From Marinobacter halotolerans (GTDB lineage: Bacteria > Pseudomonadota > Gammaproteobacteria > Pseudomonadales > Oleiphilaceae): a DNA stretch of 64,000 nucleotides. This document shows, one piece after another, positions 19,101 through 27,107 of this stretch; positions within the stretch are counted from its first letter, which is position 1; every line of letters begins with the position of its first letter. Both the position numbers and the translations under genes were made by a program. Location of the stretch: assembly GCF_008795985.1 (NCBI RefSeq), contig NZ_VMHP01000001.1, forward strand, positions 1,922,001 to 1,986,000, given 5' to 3'. Below the pieces are notes generated by a model that was given only the letters and a program-made list of their open reading frames with translations, was not told where the DNA came from and made no database searches.

Positions 19101-19623
19101 CCGGACCCGGCCGGACGGCGCCGTCTGTCGGGTGGTGATTGCCAGCAGCAGTCTGCTGGAAAAAAACGGTGGGGCCAAGGCGTTAAAATACGCTTCCGTA
19201 TTGGAAGACTGGGTGATTCACCTGGCCGGGTGCAGTCTCCACGAGGATTTCCACACTCTGGTTCTGGGTAAAGAGGAAAACCGCAAAGTGCTGTTGCCTC
19301 CGGTTGGGCGGGATCAGGCCCGGCAGCTTCTGGATACGCTGCTGAAATACTGGATAATCGGGCAGACTACGCCATTACCGATTGAGCCTGGCACTGCCTA
19401 TGCTTACCTGCGTGGCCTTCATCCGCCCAAAAAAGAGGGCAGCGAGGAGCTGGCGCTGGAAAGGGCCGAGCAGGCTTTTGATGCCACCCTGGCCTATCGC
19501 GGCGCCTACCTGGGCCGGGCCTTTCCGGATTTCGAATCCCTGATTGGTACCGATAATTTTCCCGCGCTGGTCCGTGACCTGTATCAACCACTCTGGCAAT
19601 GCGAACACGGAGGCCGTGCCTGA
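16114..19623 (+). CDS. recC: Exodeoxyribonuclease V gamma subunit RecC
   Basis: RecC is the scaffold and Chi-recognition subunit of RecBCD, which processes double-strand breaks. The 1169-residue product has the expected N-terminus (FHAIHANHLEDLRRAV...PLASETFLVQSNGIAQWLK, about residues 11-50), GLLGMND-like CLLGMNDGDYPRSRPPVDFDLM in the dead helicase core, and a degenerate nuclease domain at the end. ATG 16114 was chosen. The stop overlaps the recB ATG by one base, showing translational coupling. The 193-base divergent gap to teaA must hold promoters for both operons; none is clear enough to mark. Confidence 0.95.
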   Translation: MPHTPPIRTGFHAIHANHLEDLRRAVVWICQQHPVPPLASETFLVQSNGIAQWLKLALAEDPMGESDGGIGIAAGMDFLFPSRFIWQAYRAVLPAHEVPEQSPFDKSRLVWRLFRLLPSLVHQQDVFSPLRRFLEGTDADTRCYQLAGQIADLFDQYQVFRADWLTAWEQGRNTIELARGEVRELTDDQRWQPVLWRALVDDVAGLSATSRSRIHTRFMEHGRHLTASDRPSGLPQRIIVFGVSSLPRQALEALSVLSRISQVVLCLHNPCEFFWADIISDRDLLTASRRRGKEHEKLASLTDPDALHQHANPLLAAWGKQGRDYIRLLDEFDNPDQYQSAVTTPDGRIDIFTAHGESGKPRVLHQIQDDIRTLTSQPEMLQQKRRLSPANDHSIVFHRTHSPQREVEVLHDQLLAAFSADSSLRPRDVIVMVPDVNAYAPHIQAVFGRYSPGSSRYIPFTISDQQQRHRQPVLIALDSLMSLPEHRFGASEVISLLDVPAVRRRFDIAESDLPLIRQWVEGANIRWGLHAGHRQSFDLPDGLARNTWQEGLRRMLLGYGTGPDDAWQGIEPYGEIGGLQASLAGNLYRFVERLEQLWEKLAEDYTPGQWLELIQSMLEQFFDEFTDDELLLVNRLRRQAEQWFEDCTSGGMEFETLPLSIVREELLEGLEEGGLNQRFLAGKVNFATLMPMRAIPFKRVCLLGMNDGDYPRSRPPVDFDLMAQDSRPGDRSRREDDRYLFLEALLSAREQLYISWVGRSIRDDSERPPSVLVAQLRDHLDAVWSTGSRTRAADALTTGHPLQPFSREYFPVDGAGRPGLFSYDHEWLQAHQAVEADEDQPLDYLAPAAPLTLSELAAFLKAPVDTFYRRRLQVQFINVQTQDTDNETFRLDGLQHWALERELIDQALVKATDESDLEERLQDRLQRMRARGDLGMASTEQVAEQQIYSRMPDLFRRYREALQDWPDEQDQAWNFRRSFKSEQNYEVEVADRIGQLRTRPDGAVCRVVIASSSLLEKNGGAKALKYASVLEDWVIHLAGCSLHEDFHTLVLGKEENRKVLLPPVGRDQARQLLDTLLKYWIIGQTTPLPIEPGTAYAYLRGLHPPKKEGSEELALERAEQAFDATLAYRGAYLGRAFPDFESLIGTDNFPALVRDLYQPLWQCEHGGRA

Positions 19624-22600
19624 TGAGCGAGACGGTGCGCACCCTTGACCCGCTGACGCTGCCCCTGAAAGGCAGTCGCCTGATTGAAGCCAGTGCCGGA
19701 ACTGGTAAAACCTTCACCCTGGCGCTGCTGTACGTGCGCCTGGTACTGGGTCACCGGGAAGCCGAACAGCCGCTGACGGAGGGCGTGATGCCCCCGCATC
19801 TGCTGGTAGTGACCTTTACCGAAGCGGCCACCAAGGAACTCCGGGACCGTATCCGCGCTCGCCTGACCGAGGCCGCCGCGCTCTTTGGCCAGCAGCCCGA
19901 TCTTGCCGACATCGCCACGGATACCAAAGACCCGCTGCTGAACCTGCGCAACCAGTGCCCGACCGGTGACTGGCCCGCCTGCCAGCGCAAGCTGTTGTTG
20001 GCCGCGGAATGGATGGACGAGGCCGCCGTATCCACTATTCACGGCTGGTGTAACCGCATGCTCAGCGAGCACGCCTTCGACAGTGGCAGCCTTTTCCGCC
20101 AGACCCTGGAAACCGACCAGACCGAACTGCTGGACGAAGTGGCCCGGGATTATTGGCGTACGTTTGTTTACTCCACGCCACCAGAAATGATCGACGCGGT
20201 GCTGGACAACTGGGCGGACCCCGAGAGCCTGCGTAAATCCGTTCGCAACCTGCTGCCCCACGTGGATGCCTTGCCGGCCGATCCGCTATCGCCGCAAGAG
20301 GCGGTCAGCCAGGCCCTTGAGGCAAAACAGAAAAGGCTTCTTGAACTCAAGCAGCCCTGGCCCCGGTGGTGCGACGAGCTGACGGAATTGCTGGAAGACA
20401 CTGCCAAACCAAAACCGAAACCCCTTCACGGCGGTACCAAGAACACCATCCAGAGCGCGGTGAACCATCTACGGGACTGGGCCACCTCCGACGCTGACGA
20501 ACCCAAAGGCCTGGTCAAAAGCGAACTGAAAGGTTACGAGTATCTGGAGGCCGAAGGCTTCGCCGGCAAGTGGACCGGTGACGAGCCGCCGCCCCATCAC
20601 CCGGCCATGGACGAAATCAGTATCCTGAAACAGGCCCTGGCGGACCTGCCCAGACCCGGCCCGGCCATGCTCAACCACGCGGTACGCTGGATCGCAAAAC
20701 GCCTGCACGCCGAGAAGCAGCGCCTGGCCACCATGGGTTTCGACGACCTGCTGACCCGGCTTGATGAGGCCCTTGCCGGCCCTCAGGGCGATCGCCTGGC
20801 GGCCACCATCGCGCGGCAGTTTCCGGTGGCCATGATTGACGAATTCCAGGACACCGACCCAGTGCAGTACCGGATTTTCGATCGCATCTACCAGGTAGCG
20901 GCGAACAATCCCGATGCCACCCTGTTGATGATCGGCGACCCGAAACAGGCCATCTACAAGTTCCGTGGCGCGGATATCTACACCTATCTGGCTGCCCGAC
21001 AGGCGGTTAGCGAACGGACCTACACTCTTGGGACCAACTTTCGCTCCTCCAAAGCCATGGTGGATGGTGTGAACCAGGTGTTCGCCTACGCCGACCAGGC
21101 CAGGGTGGAAGGGGCGTTTTTGTTCCGTACCGACGCCGGTAACCCGCTTCCCTTTACGCCCGTTAACGCCAAAGGCAGCGACCGGCAATGGTGGGTAGAC
21201 GGCGAGGCCGCGACGCCGCTGACCTTCTGGACGTTTGGTGACGACGAGGGCGTGACCAAAGGCGATGCCAGATCCAGTCTTGCCGGTGCCTGCGCCACGG
21301 AAATCGCCCGCCTGCTGACACTTGGGCAACAAGGCCTGGCCGGCTTCCGGCCCGAAAGTGATGCTGGTGCAGTAGAGCCCCTGCGTCCGGAACACATTGC
21401 CATTCTGGTAAATAAACGAGATGAGGCTGAGGCTGTGCGGCGGGCGCTAAGCGACCGGGGTATCCGCAGCGTTTATTTGTCTGACCGCAACTCGGTACTG
21501 AATTCGCCGGAGGCCGTCGAGCTGCTGCAATGGCTCCATGCCTGTGCCGAACCCGGGCAGCTGTCGCTGCTGCGCGGTGCGCTGGCCACGCCATCCCTGG
21601 GGTTATCCCACTCGCAACTGGACCGTCTGCTGAGTGATGAAAACGCCCTGGACCGGGAGATTGACCGTTTCCAGCACTATCGCGAGCTGTGGCAGAGCCA
21701 GGGTGTTCTGCCCATGCTGCGCCGCTTCCTGATGGACTTCGATGTGCCCGCCAAGCTGCTGGCTCACCACAGCGGCGAACGGGCGCTAACCGATATTCTG
21801 CACCTGGCTGAACTGCTTCAGGCCGACAGCCAGCAGTTGGACGGTGAACACGCCCTGGTGCATCACTTCACCGAGCTGCTGCAACAGTCAGACGATGAAA
21901 GCGAGCACCGCACCATGCGCCTGGAAAGCGATTCCGGTCTGGTGAAGGTGGTGACCGTGCACAAATCCAAGGGCCTTGAATATCCGCTGGTGTTCCTGCC
22001 CTTTGCCACCGAACACCGTCAGGAAAAAGCCGGGCAGAATTTCCTGGCGTTCCATGATCCTCAGGGGCAATTGCAGATCTCACTGGCCCCGGACGAGCAC
22101 ACACTGGCGCTCGCCGACCGGGAACGCCTGGGCGAGGACATCCGCAAACTCTACGTGGCACTGACCCGCGCCCGTCACGCCACCTGGGTGGGGGCTGCCG
22201 GCATCAAAAACTGGCACCTGAGCGGGCTGGGTCACCTGATCAGTGGACCGGCTCAGACAAACGAGGTTGATCTGACACCCCAGCTTCAGGCCATGGCGGC
22301 GGGGGAGGCAAGCATTGAGATAATGCCGGCGCCGGAGCCGGACGATCTTCGCTACGTCGGCGAACCGGAACCACCGCTGGGCCCGGCACTGGAGCCCACC
22401 CGGGAAGCCCGTGAAAACTGGTGGATTGCCAGTTATTCCGCGATCACCTACGGCGCCCTCAGCGGTTTCAGGGGCGATTTCCAGCCCGCCAGCGAGGACG
22501 CGGAACAGGAAAATCTGCGGGAAGAAGATGCGGCCAATACAGAAGAATCCCCGGTGCCGGCCGCGCCGCCGGACGGCAAACACGCGTTTCCCAAAGGCTC

Positions 22601-23315
22601 CGGCCCCGGCACCTTCCTGCACGATATTCTGGAGTGGTGTGCCACCCGGGGTTTTGATCAGGTAGTGGCGGCGCCGGATGAGCTTCACACTTTGCTTCAG
22701 CGTCGTTGCCAGCTCCGCCACTGGGAAGCCTGGGTAGACGTGCTGCACGGCTGGGTTCTGCGCCTGCTAACGGTCGACATTCCACTGCCGGATTCGGGCC
22801 AGACCTTTACATTGGCCACACTGGATAGCCCGCGCCCCGAGCTGGAATTCTGGTTTAAAAGCAGACAGGTAAACACTCTGACCCTGGACCGGCTGGTGCA
22901 GAAGGGCACCCTGAATGCAGAACCACGGCCCCGGGCCCACGAAACTACCTTTAACGGCATGCTGAAGGGCTTTATCGACCTGGTGTTCGAGCACCAGGGC
23001 CGCTATTACGTGCTGGATTACAAATCCAACCTGTTGGGGGAGGACGACAGCGCCTATGTCCCCGACGCTATGCGCGCCAGGATTCTGGAATCCCGCTACG
23101 ACCTGCAATACGTGATTTATCTGCTGGCGCTGCATCGCCTGCTGAAGGCGCGGCTACCGGACTACGACTACGACACCCATGTGGGCGGGGCGGTCTATCT
23201 GTTTCTGCGGGGCTGTGATGCGCCCGGTGCCGGCGCTTTCACCGAAAGGCCGGACAAAGCCCTGATCGAGTCCCTGGACCGCCTGTTCTGCGGCCAGCCG
23301 GAGGTTGCGGTATGA
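19623..23315 (+). CDS. recB: Exodeoxyribonuclease V beta subunit RecB
   Basis: 3'-5' helicase and nuclease subunit of RecBCD, 1230 residues. Walker A is EASAGTGKTFTLALL, motif II MIDEFQDTDPVQY, and GDPKQAIYKFRGADIYTYL and TVHKSKGLEYPLVF are further SF1 helicase motifs. The C-terminal nuclease has the D-Y-K core VLDYKSNLLG near residue 1140. ATG 19623 overlaps the recC stop by one base; an in-frame start 24 bases upstream would lie within recC. The stop overlaps recD by four bases (ATGA). Confidence 0.96.
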   Translation: MSETVRTLDPLTLPLKGSRLIEASAGTGKTFTLALLYVRLVLGHREAEQPLTEGVMPPHLLVVTFTEAATKELRDRIRARLTEAAALFGQQPDLADIATDTKDPLLNLRNQCPTGDWPACQRKLLLAAEWMDEAAVSTIHGWCNRMLSEHAFDSGSLFRQTLETDQTELLDEVARDYWRTFVYSTPPEMIDAVLDNWADPESLRKSVRNLLPHVDALPADPLSPQEAVSQALEAKQKRLLELKQPWPRWCDELTELLEDTAKPKPKPLHGGTKNTIQSAVNHLRDWATSDADEPKGLVKSELKGYEYLEAEGFAGKWTGDEPPPHHPAMDEISILKQALADLPRPGPAMLNHAVRWIAKRLHAEKQRLATMGFDDLLTRLDEALAGPQGDRLAATIARQFPVAMIDEFQDTDPVQYRIFDRIYQVAANNPDATLLMIGDPKQAIYKFRGADIYTYLAARQAVSERTYTLGTNFRSSKAMVDGVNQVFAYADQARVEGAFLFRTDAGNPLPFTPVNAKGSDRQWWVDGEAATPLTFWTFGDDEGVTKGDARSSLAGACATEIARLLTLGQQGLAGFRPESDAGAVEPLRPEHIAILVNKRDEAEAVRRALSDRGIRSVYLSDRNSVLNSPEAVELLQWLHACAEPGQLSLLRGALATPSLGLSHSQLDRLLSDENALDREIDRFQHYRELWQSQGVLPMLRRFLMDFDVPAKLLAHHSGERALTDILHLAELLQADSQQLDGEHALVHHFTELLQQSDDESEHRTMRLESDSGLVKVVTVHKSKGLEYPLVFLPFATEHRQEKAGQNFLAFHDPQGQLQISLAPDEHTLALADRERLGEDIRKLYVALTRARHATWVGAAGIKNWHLSGLGHLISGPAQTNEVDLTPQLQAMAAGEASIEIMPAPEPDDLRYVGEPEPPLGPALEPTREARENWWIASYSAITYGALSGFRGDFQPASEDAEQENLREEDAANTEESPVPAAPPDGKHAFPKGSGPGTFLHDILEWCATRGFDQVVAAPDELHTLLQRRCQLRHWEAWVDVLHGWVLRLLTVDIPLPDSGQTFTLATLDSPRPELEFWFKSRQVNTLTLDRLVQKGTLNAEPRPRAHETTFNGMLKGFIDLVFEHQGRYYVLDYKSNLLGEDDSAYVPDAMRARILESRYDLQYVIYLLALHRLLKARLPDYDYDTHVGGAVYLFLRGCDAPGAGAFTERPDKALIESLDRLFCGQPEVAV

Positions 23316-25501
23316 GCACACAGGTACCCCTGGCCGAATTTGCTTCCGTGGATGACGCACTCGGACTGCTGGACCGCTGGGTCGATCTGGGCTGGCTTAG
23401 GGCGCTGGACCACGCCTTTGCTGAATTTGTCTGTACTCTCTCATCACAGGCCTCTGCAGAAACGACGCCCGGGGAAAAAACCAGCGCTCCCAATGCTCAG
23501 CTGGCAATCCTGGCGGCCCTGGTGTCCCACCAGGTAGGTCGTGGCCACGTATGCCTTGATCTTGGTCAGCTGTGCCAGGATGCGGAAGCCACCCTGGTAC
23601 TGCCGCCGGAGGGCACCGCCAGGCTGGACGAGGCACCGGAGAGTCCGTCGAAGCCGGTGGATCTCTTCCGTGACACCGCCACCGACAGGCTGGTCGAGGC
23701 AATTATCCACAGCATTGCCGTCAGCGACGGTAGCCGTTGCACGCCCCTGGTACTGGAAGGCACCCGCCTTTATCTGCGCCGGTTCTGGCGCTATGAGCAG
23801 GGCATCGCCGCTGGCATCCGTCAGCGCCTGAGCCCCGGCGGGGCCGATAGCGATCAGCAGCTCTCGCTGGCGCTGGATACGCTTTTCGGCCAGCAGGACG
23901 CGGTGGATTACCAGAAAGTCGCCTGCGCCCTGGCCGCCCGCAATCGTTTCAGCGTCATCACCGGCGGGCCGGGCACCGGCAAGACCACCACGGTGCTCAA
24001 CCTGCTGGCGGCGTTACAGTCCATGGCCTGCCAGAAGCCGGGGTTGGACCCGGATGACCCCTATCTGCGAATCCGATTGTCGGCCCCCACCGGCAAGGCC
24101 GCCGCGCGGCTCAGTGAATCCATTGGCGGAGCCCTGAGCAAAGTCCCGCTGGCTGCGCTTCCTGGCGCTCCGGATGCCTCGGCAATTCCGACAGAAGTTA
24201 CCACCCTGCATCGCCTGCTGGGCAGCCGCCCGGGTTCACGTCAGTTCCGCTACAACGAGGACAACCCGCTGCCACTGGACATCCTGGTGATCGACGAAGC
24301 CTCCATGGTGGATGTGGACCTGATGGCCTCGGTGTTCGCAGCCCTGCCAGAGAATGCCCGCCTGATCATGCTGGGCGACAAGGATCAGCTGGCCTCGGTC
24401 GACGCCGGTGCGGTACTGGGGGAGTTGTGCCAACGGGCGAACGCGGGCCATTACCGGCCCGAGACACTGGAATGGCTGGAATCCGTCACCGGTTGCCGGC
24501 TTCCTGAGGAGCTGGCCGATGCCAGCGGACAACCGCTGGACCAGGCGGTGGGCATGCTGCGCAAGAGTTACCGCTTTGACGAGCACAGCGGGATCGGTGT
24601 CCTGGCGCAGGCCACCAATGAGGGCCGTTTTGATAAAAGCCTGATCAGCCAGTGCCAGACCCAGACCTTTCCCGACGTCGCCTGGCTTGGACGGTCCGAG
24701 TTAATGACTGATCCGACGGACAATCCATCCACAGCCGATGCCCTGCTACCGCTGGCTCGCCACGCCCGCACCGGCAGCGCCGGGGCGTTTCTCAATGCCG
24801 GCGAGGGTCGAATGGTGAACGGTGATTCGGTGAGCGCACCTGTCGGCTACGGGCACTATCTGCAGATCATGTCCGGACAACGCCCCCACGCCACCGATTC
24901 CGAGGCGGATCGCCTGGAATGGGATGCCTGGGCAACGAAGGTGCTCGCCGCTTTCAGCCAGTTCCAGGTGCTATGCGCCTTGCGCAAAGGCCCGTTCGGC
25001 GTGGAAGGGTTGAACCAGCAGGTAGCCAATGAACTTCGCGCGTCCGGGCTGATCGTTAAAACCGAAGGCTGGTACGCCGGCCGCCCGGTGCTGGTGACCG
25101 GCAACGACTACAACCTGGGCTTGATGAACGGCGATATCGGTGTGACTTTAAGCGTGCCCTGGGATCACGACGAAGCGGGCAAGCCGGTTCAGACCCTTCG
25201 GGTGGCATTCCCGTCCAGTGACGGCAGCGGCACTATCCGCTGGATATCCCCCAGCCGTTTGCAGTCCCTGGAAACCGTTTACGCCATGACGGTGCACAAA
25301 TCCCAGGGCTCCGAATTTACCCATGCCTGCCTGGTGATCCCGGATCGGCTTACACCGGTACTGACACGGGAGCTGATCTATACCGGTATCACGCGAGCAA
25401 GACACTGGCTCAGCCTTGCCGTTCCTCAGGAAGGGGTATTGCGTGATGCAGTCGGCCGCAGTGTGGTGCGGGCCTCCGGACTGGCCAGATTACTGGCCTA
25501 G
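23312..25501 (+). CDS. recD: Exodeoxyribonuclease V alpha subunit RecD
   Basis: 5'-3' SF1B helicase subunit of RecBCD, 729 residues. Walker A is VITGGPGTGKTTTVLNLLA (about residue 215), Walker B LVIDEASMVDVDLM, motif III MLGDKDQLASVDAGAVLGE, and the C-terminal motif TVHKSQGSEFTH. It starts within the recB stop codon (ATGA). The 3' end overlaps the convergent YqiA-like gene by 12 bases. Confidence 0.96.
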   Translation: MSTQVPLAEFASVDDALGLLDRWVDLGWLRALDHAFAEFVCTLSSQASAETTPGEKTSAPNAQLAILAALVSHQVGRGHVCLDLGQLCQDAEATLVLPPEGTARLDEAPESPSKPVDLFRDTATDRLVEAIIHSIAVSDGSRCTPLVLEGTRLYLRRFWRYEQGIAAGIRQRLSPGGADSDQQLSLALDTLFGQQDAVDYQKVACALAARNRFSVITGGPGTGKTTTVLNLLAALQSMACQKPGLDPDDPYLRIRLSAPTGKAAARLSESIGGALSKVPLAALPGAPDASAIPTEVTTLHRLLGSRPGSRQFRYNEDNPLPLDILVIDEASMVDVDLMASVFAALPENARLIMLGDKDQLASVDAGAVLGELCQRANAGHYRPETLEWLESVTGCRLPEELADASGQPLDQAVGMLRKSYRFDEHSGIGVLAQATNEGRFDKSLISQCQTQTFPDVAWLGRSELMTDPTDNPSTADALLPLARHARTGSAGAFLNAGEGRMVNGDSVSAPVGYGHYLQIMSGQRPHATDSEADRLEWDAWATKVLAAFSQFQVLCALRKGPFGVEGLNQQVANELRASGLIVKTEGWYAGRPVLVTGNDYNLGLMNGDIGVTLSVPWDHDEAGKPVQTLRVAFPSSDGSGTIRWISPSRLQSLETVYAMTVHKSQGSEFTHACLVIPDRLTPVLTRELIYTGITRARHWLSLAVPQEGVLRDAVGRSVVRASGLARLLA

Positions 25502-26014
25502 ACAGTCCTTCATAAACCTACGGAATTCGGTCACCAGTCGCGGCAGACTCTCCTGAAGCCGGTGGCCGTCTGGCAGCGCCAGCAGCGGTATATCCTGCTC
25601 TCTGGCCAACTCAATCACCGGCATCGGCAAAACCACATCGTCGTGCCAGCCGTGAATAATCTGGGTGTGGCGGGCCTGAATCTTCGGGCTGGACTGGGGA
25701 TAGTCCTTCATGGCCAGTGCCGGCGCCAGCAGGAAACAGCCCAGAACCGGGCTTTCGGCACTGGTCTGGGCGCACACCCAGCCGCCCATGCTGGAACCCA
25801 CCAGGATGCAATTCTCAGGCTCCGCACCGGACGCTTCAATGGCGGCGCGCATCTGCAGCAGCCGCGTGGCCGGGTCCTTGCTGCTGCGATGGTCCAGGGC
25901 CATGGCGGTTACCCCGTCAAAGGTTTCCGCCTCGGCTTTCAGGGCCTGCACCTTGGTGCTGTCAGGGCCGCTTTCCAGGCCGTGGGACAGAAATACGTGA
26001 ACGGGGTTGGTCAT
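25490..26014 (-). CDS. YqiA/YcfP-like alpha/beta hydrolase
   Basis: A 174-residue alpha/beta-hydrolase of the small YqiA/YcfP-like group, with [15 protein letters not shown] at the oxyanion loop, the nucleophile elbow GSSMGG (Ser about 75), an acid in GWHDDVV and the histidine in PDGHRLQ. Natural substrate unknown, probably a small ester. Its ATG overlaps the stop of the luciferase-like gene (ATGA), so the two are translationally coupled. Its own 3' end runs 12 bases into recD on the other strand. Confidence 0.82.
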   Translation of the reverse strand: MTNPVHVFLSHGLESGPDSTKVQALKAEAETFDGVTAMALDHRSSKDPATRLLQMRAAIEASGAEPENCILVGSSMGGWVCAQTSAESPVLGCFLLAPALAMKDYPQSSPKIQARHTQIIHGWHDDVVLPMPVIELAREQDIPLLALPDGHRLQESLPRLVTEFRRFMKDCLGQ

Positions 26015-27033
26015 GAAAGGCTCCTTTTTTCGGTGCGGTTTTCCGGTCGGGTGGCGGCAAGAATATCCAGTGCGCGGCGCCGCTTTTCCGGATCGTAAAG
26101 ATCAATGGTGAACATCAGTTCGTCGACTTCCACCGATTCCAGCAGACGATCAAGCTGCTGGCGAATGGTATCAGTGCTGCCCAGCAGCTGCAGTGACAGG
26201 AAATCCTGAACACCGGCCTTCTCGCCGCTGTTCCATAGCCCGTTCATGGATTCCACCGGTGGCCTCATCCATAAGGGCTGGCCGCGGAATAGCGACAGAA
26301 TTCGTTGATAGCTGGTGGTGGCCAGAAAACGCGCTTCCTCGTCTGTGTCTGCGGGAATCGCCGGCACCGCCAGCATCGCATAGGGCCTCGCCAGGGTGTC
26401 CGATGGCTGGAATTGGCTGCGGTACAGGTGGATGGCCTCACGATACAGGCGCGGGGCAAAATGCCCTGCGAAGGCGTAGGGCAGTCCGCGCTGGGCAGCT
26501 AGTTGTGCGCTGTACAGGCTGGAACCAAGCAGCCAGATAGGCACGTTGGTTCCTGCCCCGGGAATTGCTTTGATCTGCTGGCCGGGCTGCAATGGCCCAA
26601 GCAGTTGTTGCAGTTTGGCCACGTCTTCCGGGAACTGCTCGGCCCCCAAGTGTTCCCTTCTCAGTGCCCGGCTGGTAATGGGGTCGGTGCCGGGGGCCCG
26701 GCCGAGGCCGAGATCAATCCGTCCCGGGTACAGGCTTTCCAGAGTGCCAAACTGCTCGGCCACCACCAGCGGCGGATGGTTGGGCAGCATGATGCCGCCT
26801 GAACCGACCCGCAGGGTTTTGGTGGCCCCGGCGATATGACCCACCAACACCGACGTTGCGGAGCTGCTGATGCCTTCCATATTGTGATGCTCGGCCAGCC
26901 AGAACCGGTTAAAGCCCAGGTGCTCGCCGTGTTGAGCGTAGGCCACGCTATTGGCAAGGGTCCGGCCCACCGAATCACCTTCCCGCACCGAGGCCAGCTC
27001 GAGCAGGGAGTAGGGAAGATCGCGATACGACAT
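26011..27033 (-). CDS. LLM-class flavin-dependent oxidoreductase
   Basis: A 340-residue bacterial luciferase-like (LLM) TIM-barrel enzyme expected to use FMNH2 or F420-type flavin. Recognisable segments are [10 protein letters not shown] (residues about 42-51), [23 protein letters not shown] (split around 75-97) and [15 protein letters not shown]. These are of the YhbW type, whose substrates are mostly unknown. It is the first gene of a two-gene unit with the YqiA-like hydrolase, and 74 bases separate it from the helicase operon. Confidence 0.87.
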   Translation of the reverse strand: MSYRDLPYSLLELASVREGDSVGRTLANSVAYAQHGEHLGFNRFWLAEHHNMEGISSSATSVLVGHIAGATKTLRVGSGGIMLPNHPPLVVAEQFGTLESLYPGRIDLGLGRAPGTDPITSRALRREHLGAEQFPEDVAKLQQLLGPLQPGQQIKAIPGAGTNVPIWLLGSSLYSAQLAAQRGLPYAFAGHFAPRLYREAIHLYRSQFQPSDTLARPYAMLAVPAIPADTDEEARFLATTSYQRILSLFRGQPLWMRPPVESMNGLWNSGEKAGVQDFLSLQLLGSTDTIRQQLDRLLESVEVDELMFTIDLYDPEKRRRALDILAATRPENRTEKRSLS

Positions 27034-27107
27034 TGAAAACTCCAGATTGGTAATGGAAGCAAGGATAACAAATCCGTCAAGGGTTTCCCTCGATCATCAC
27101 GCCCGCA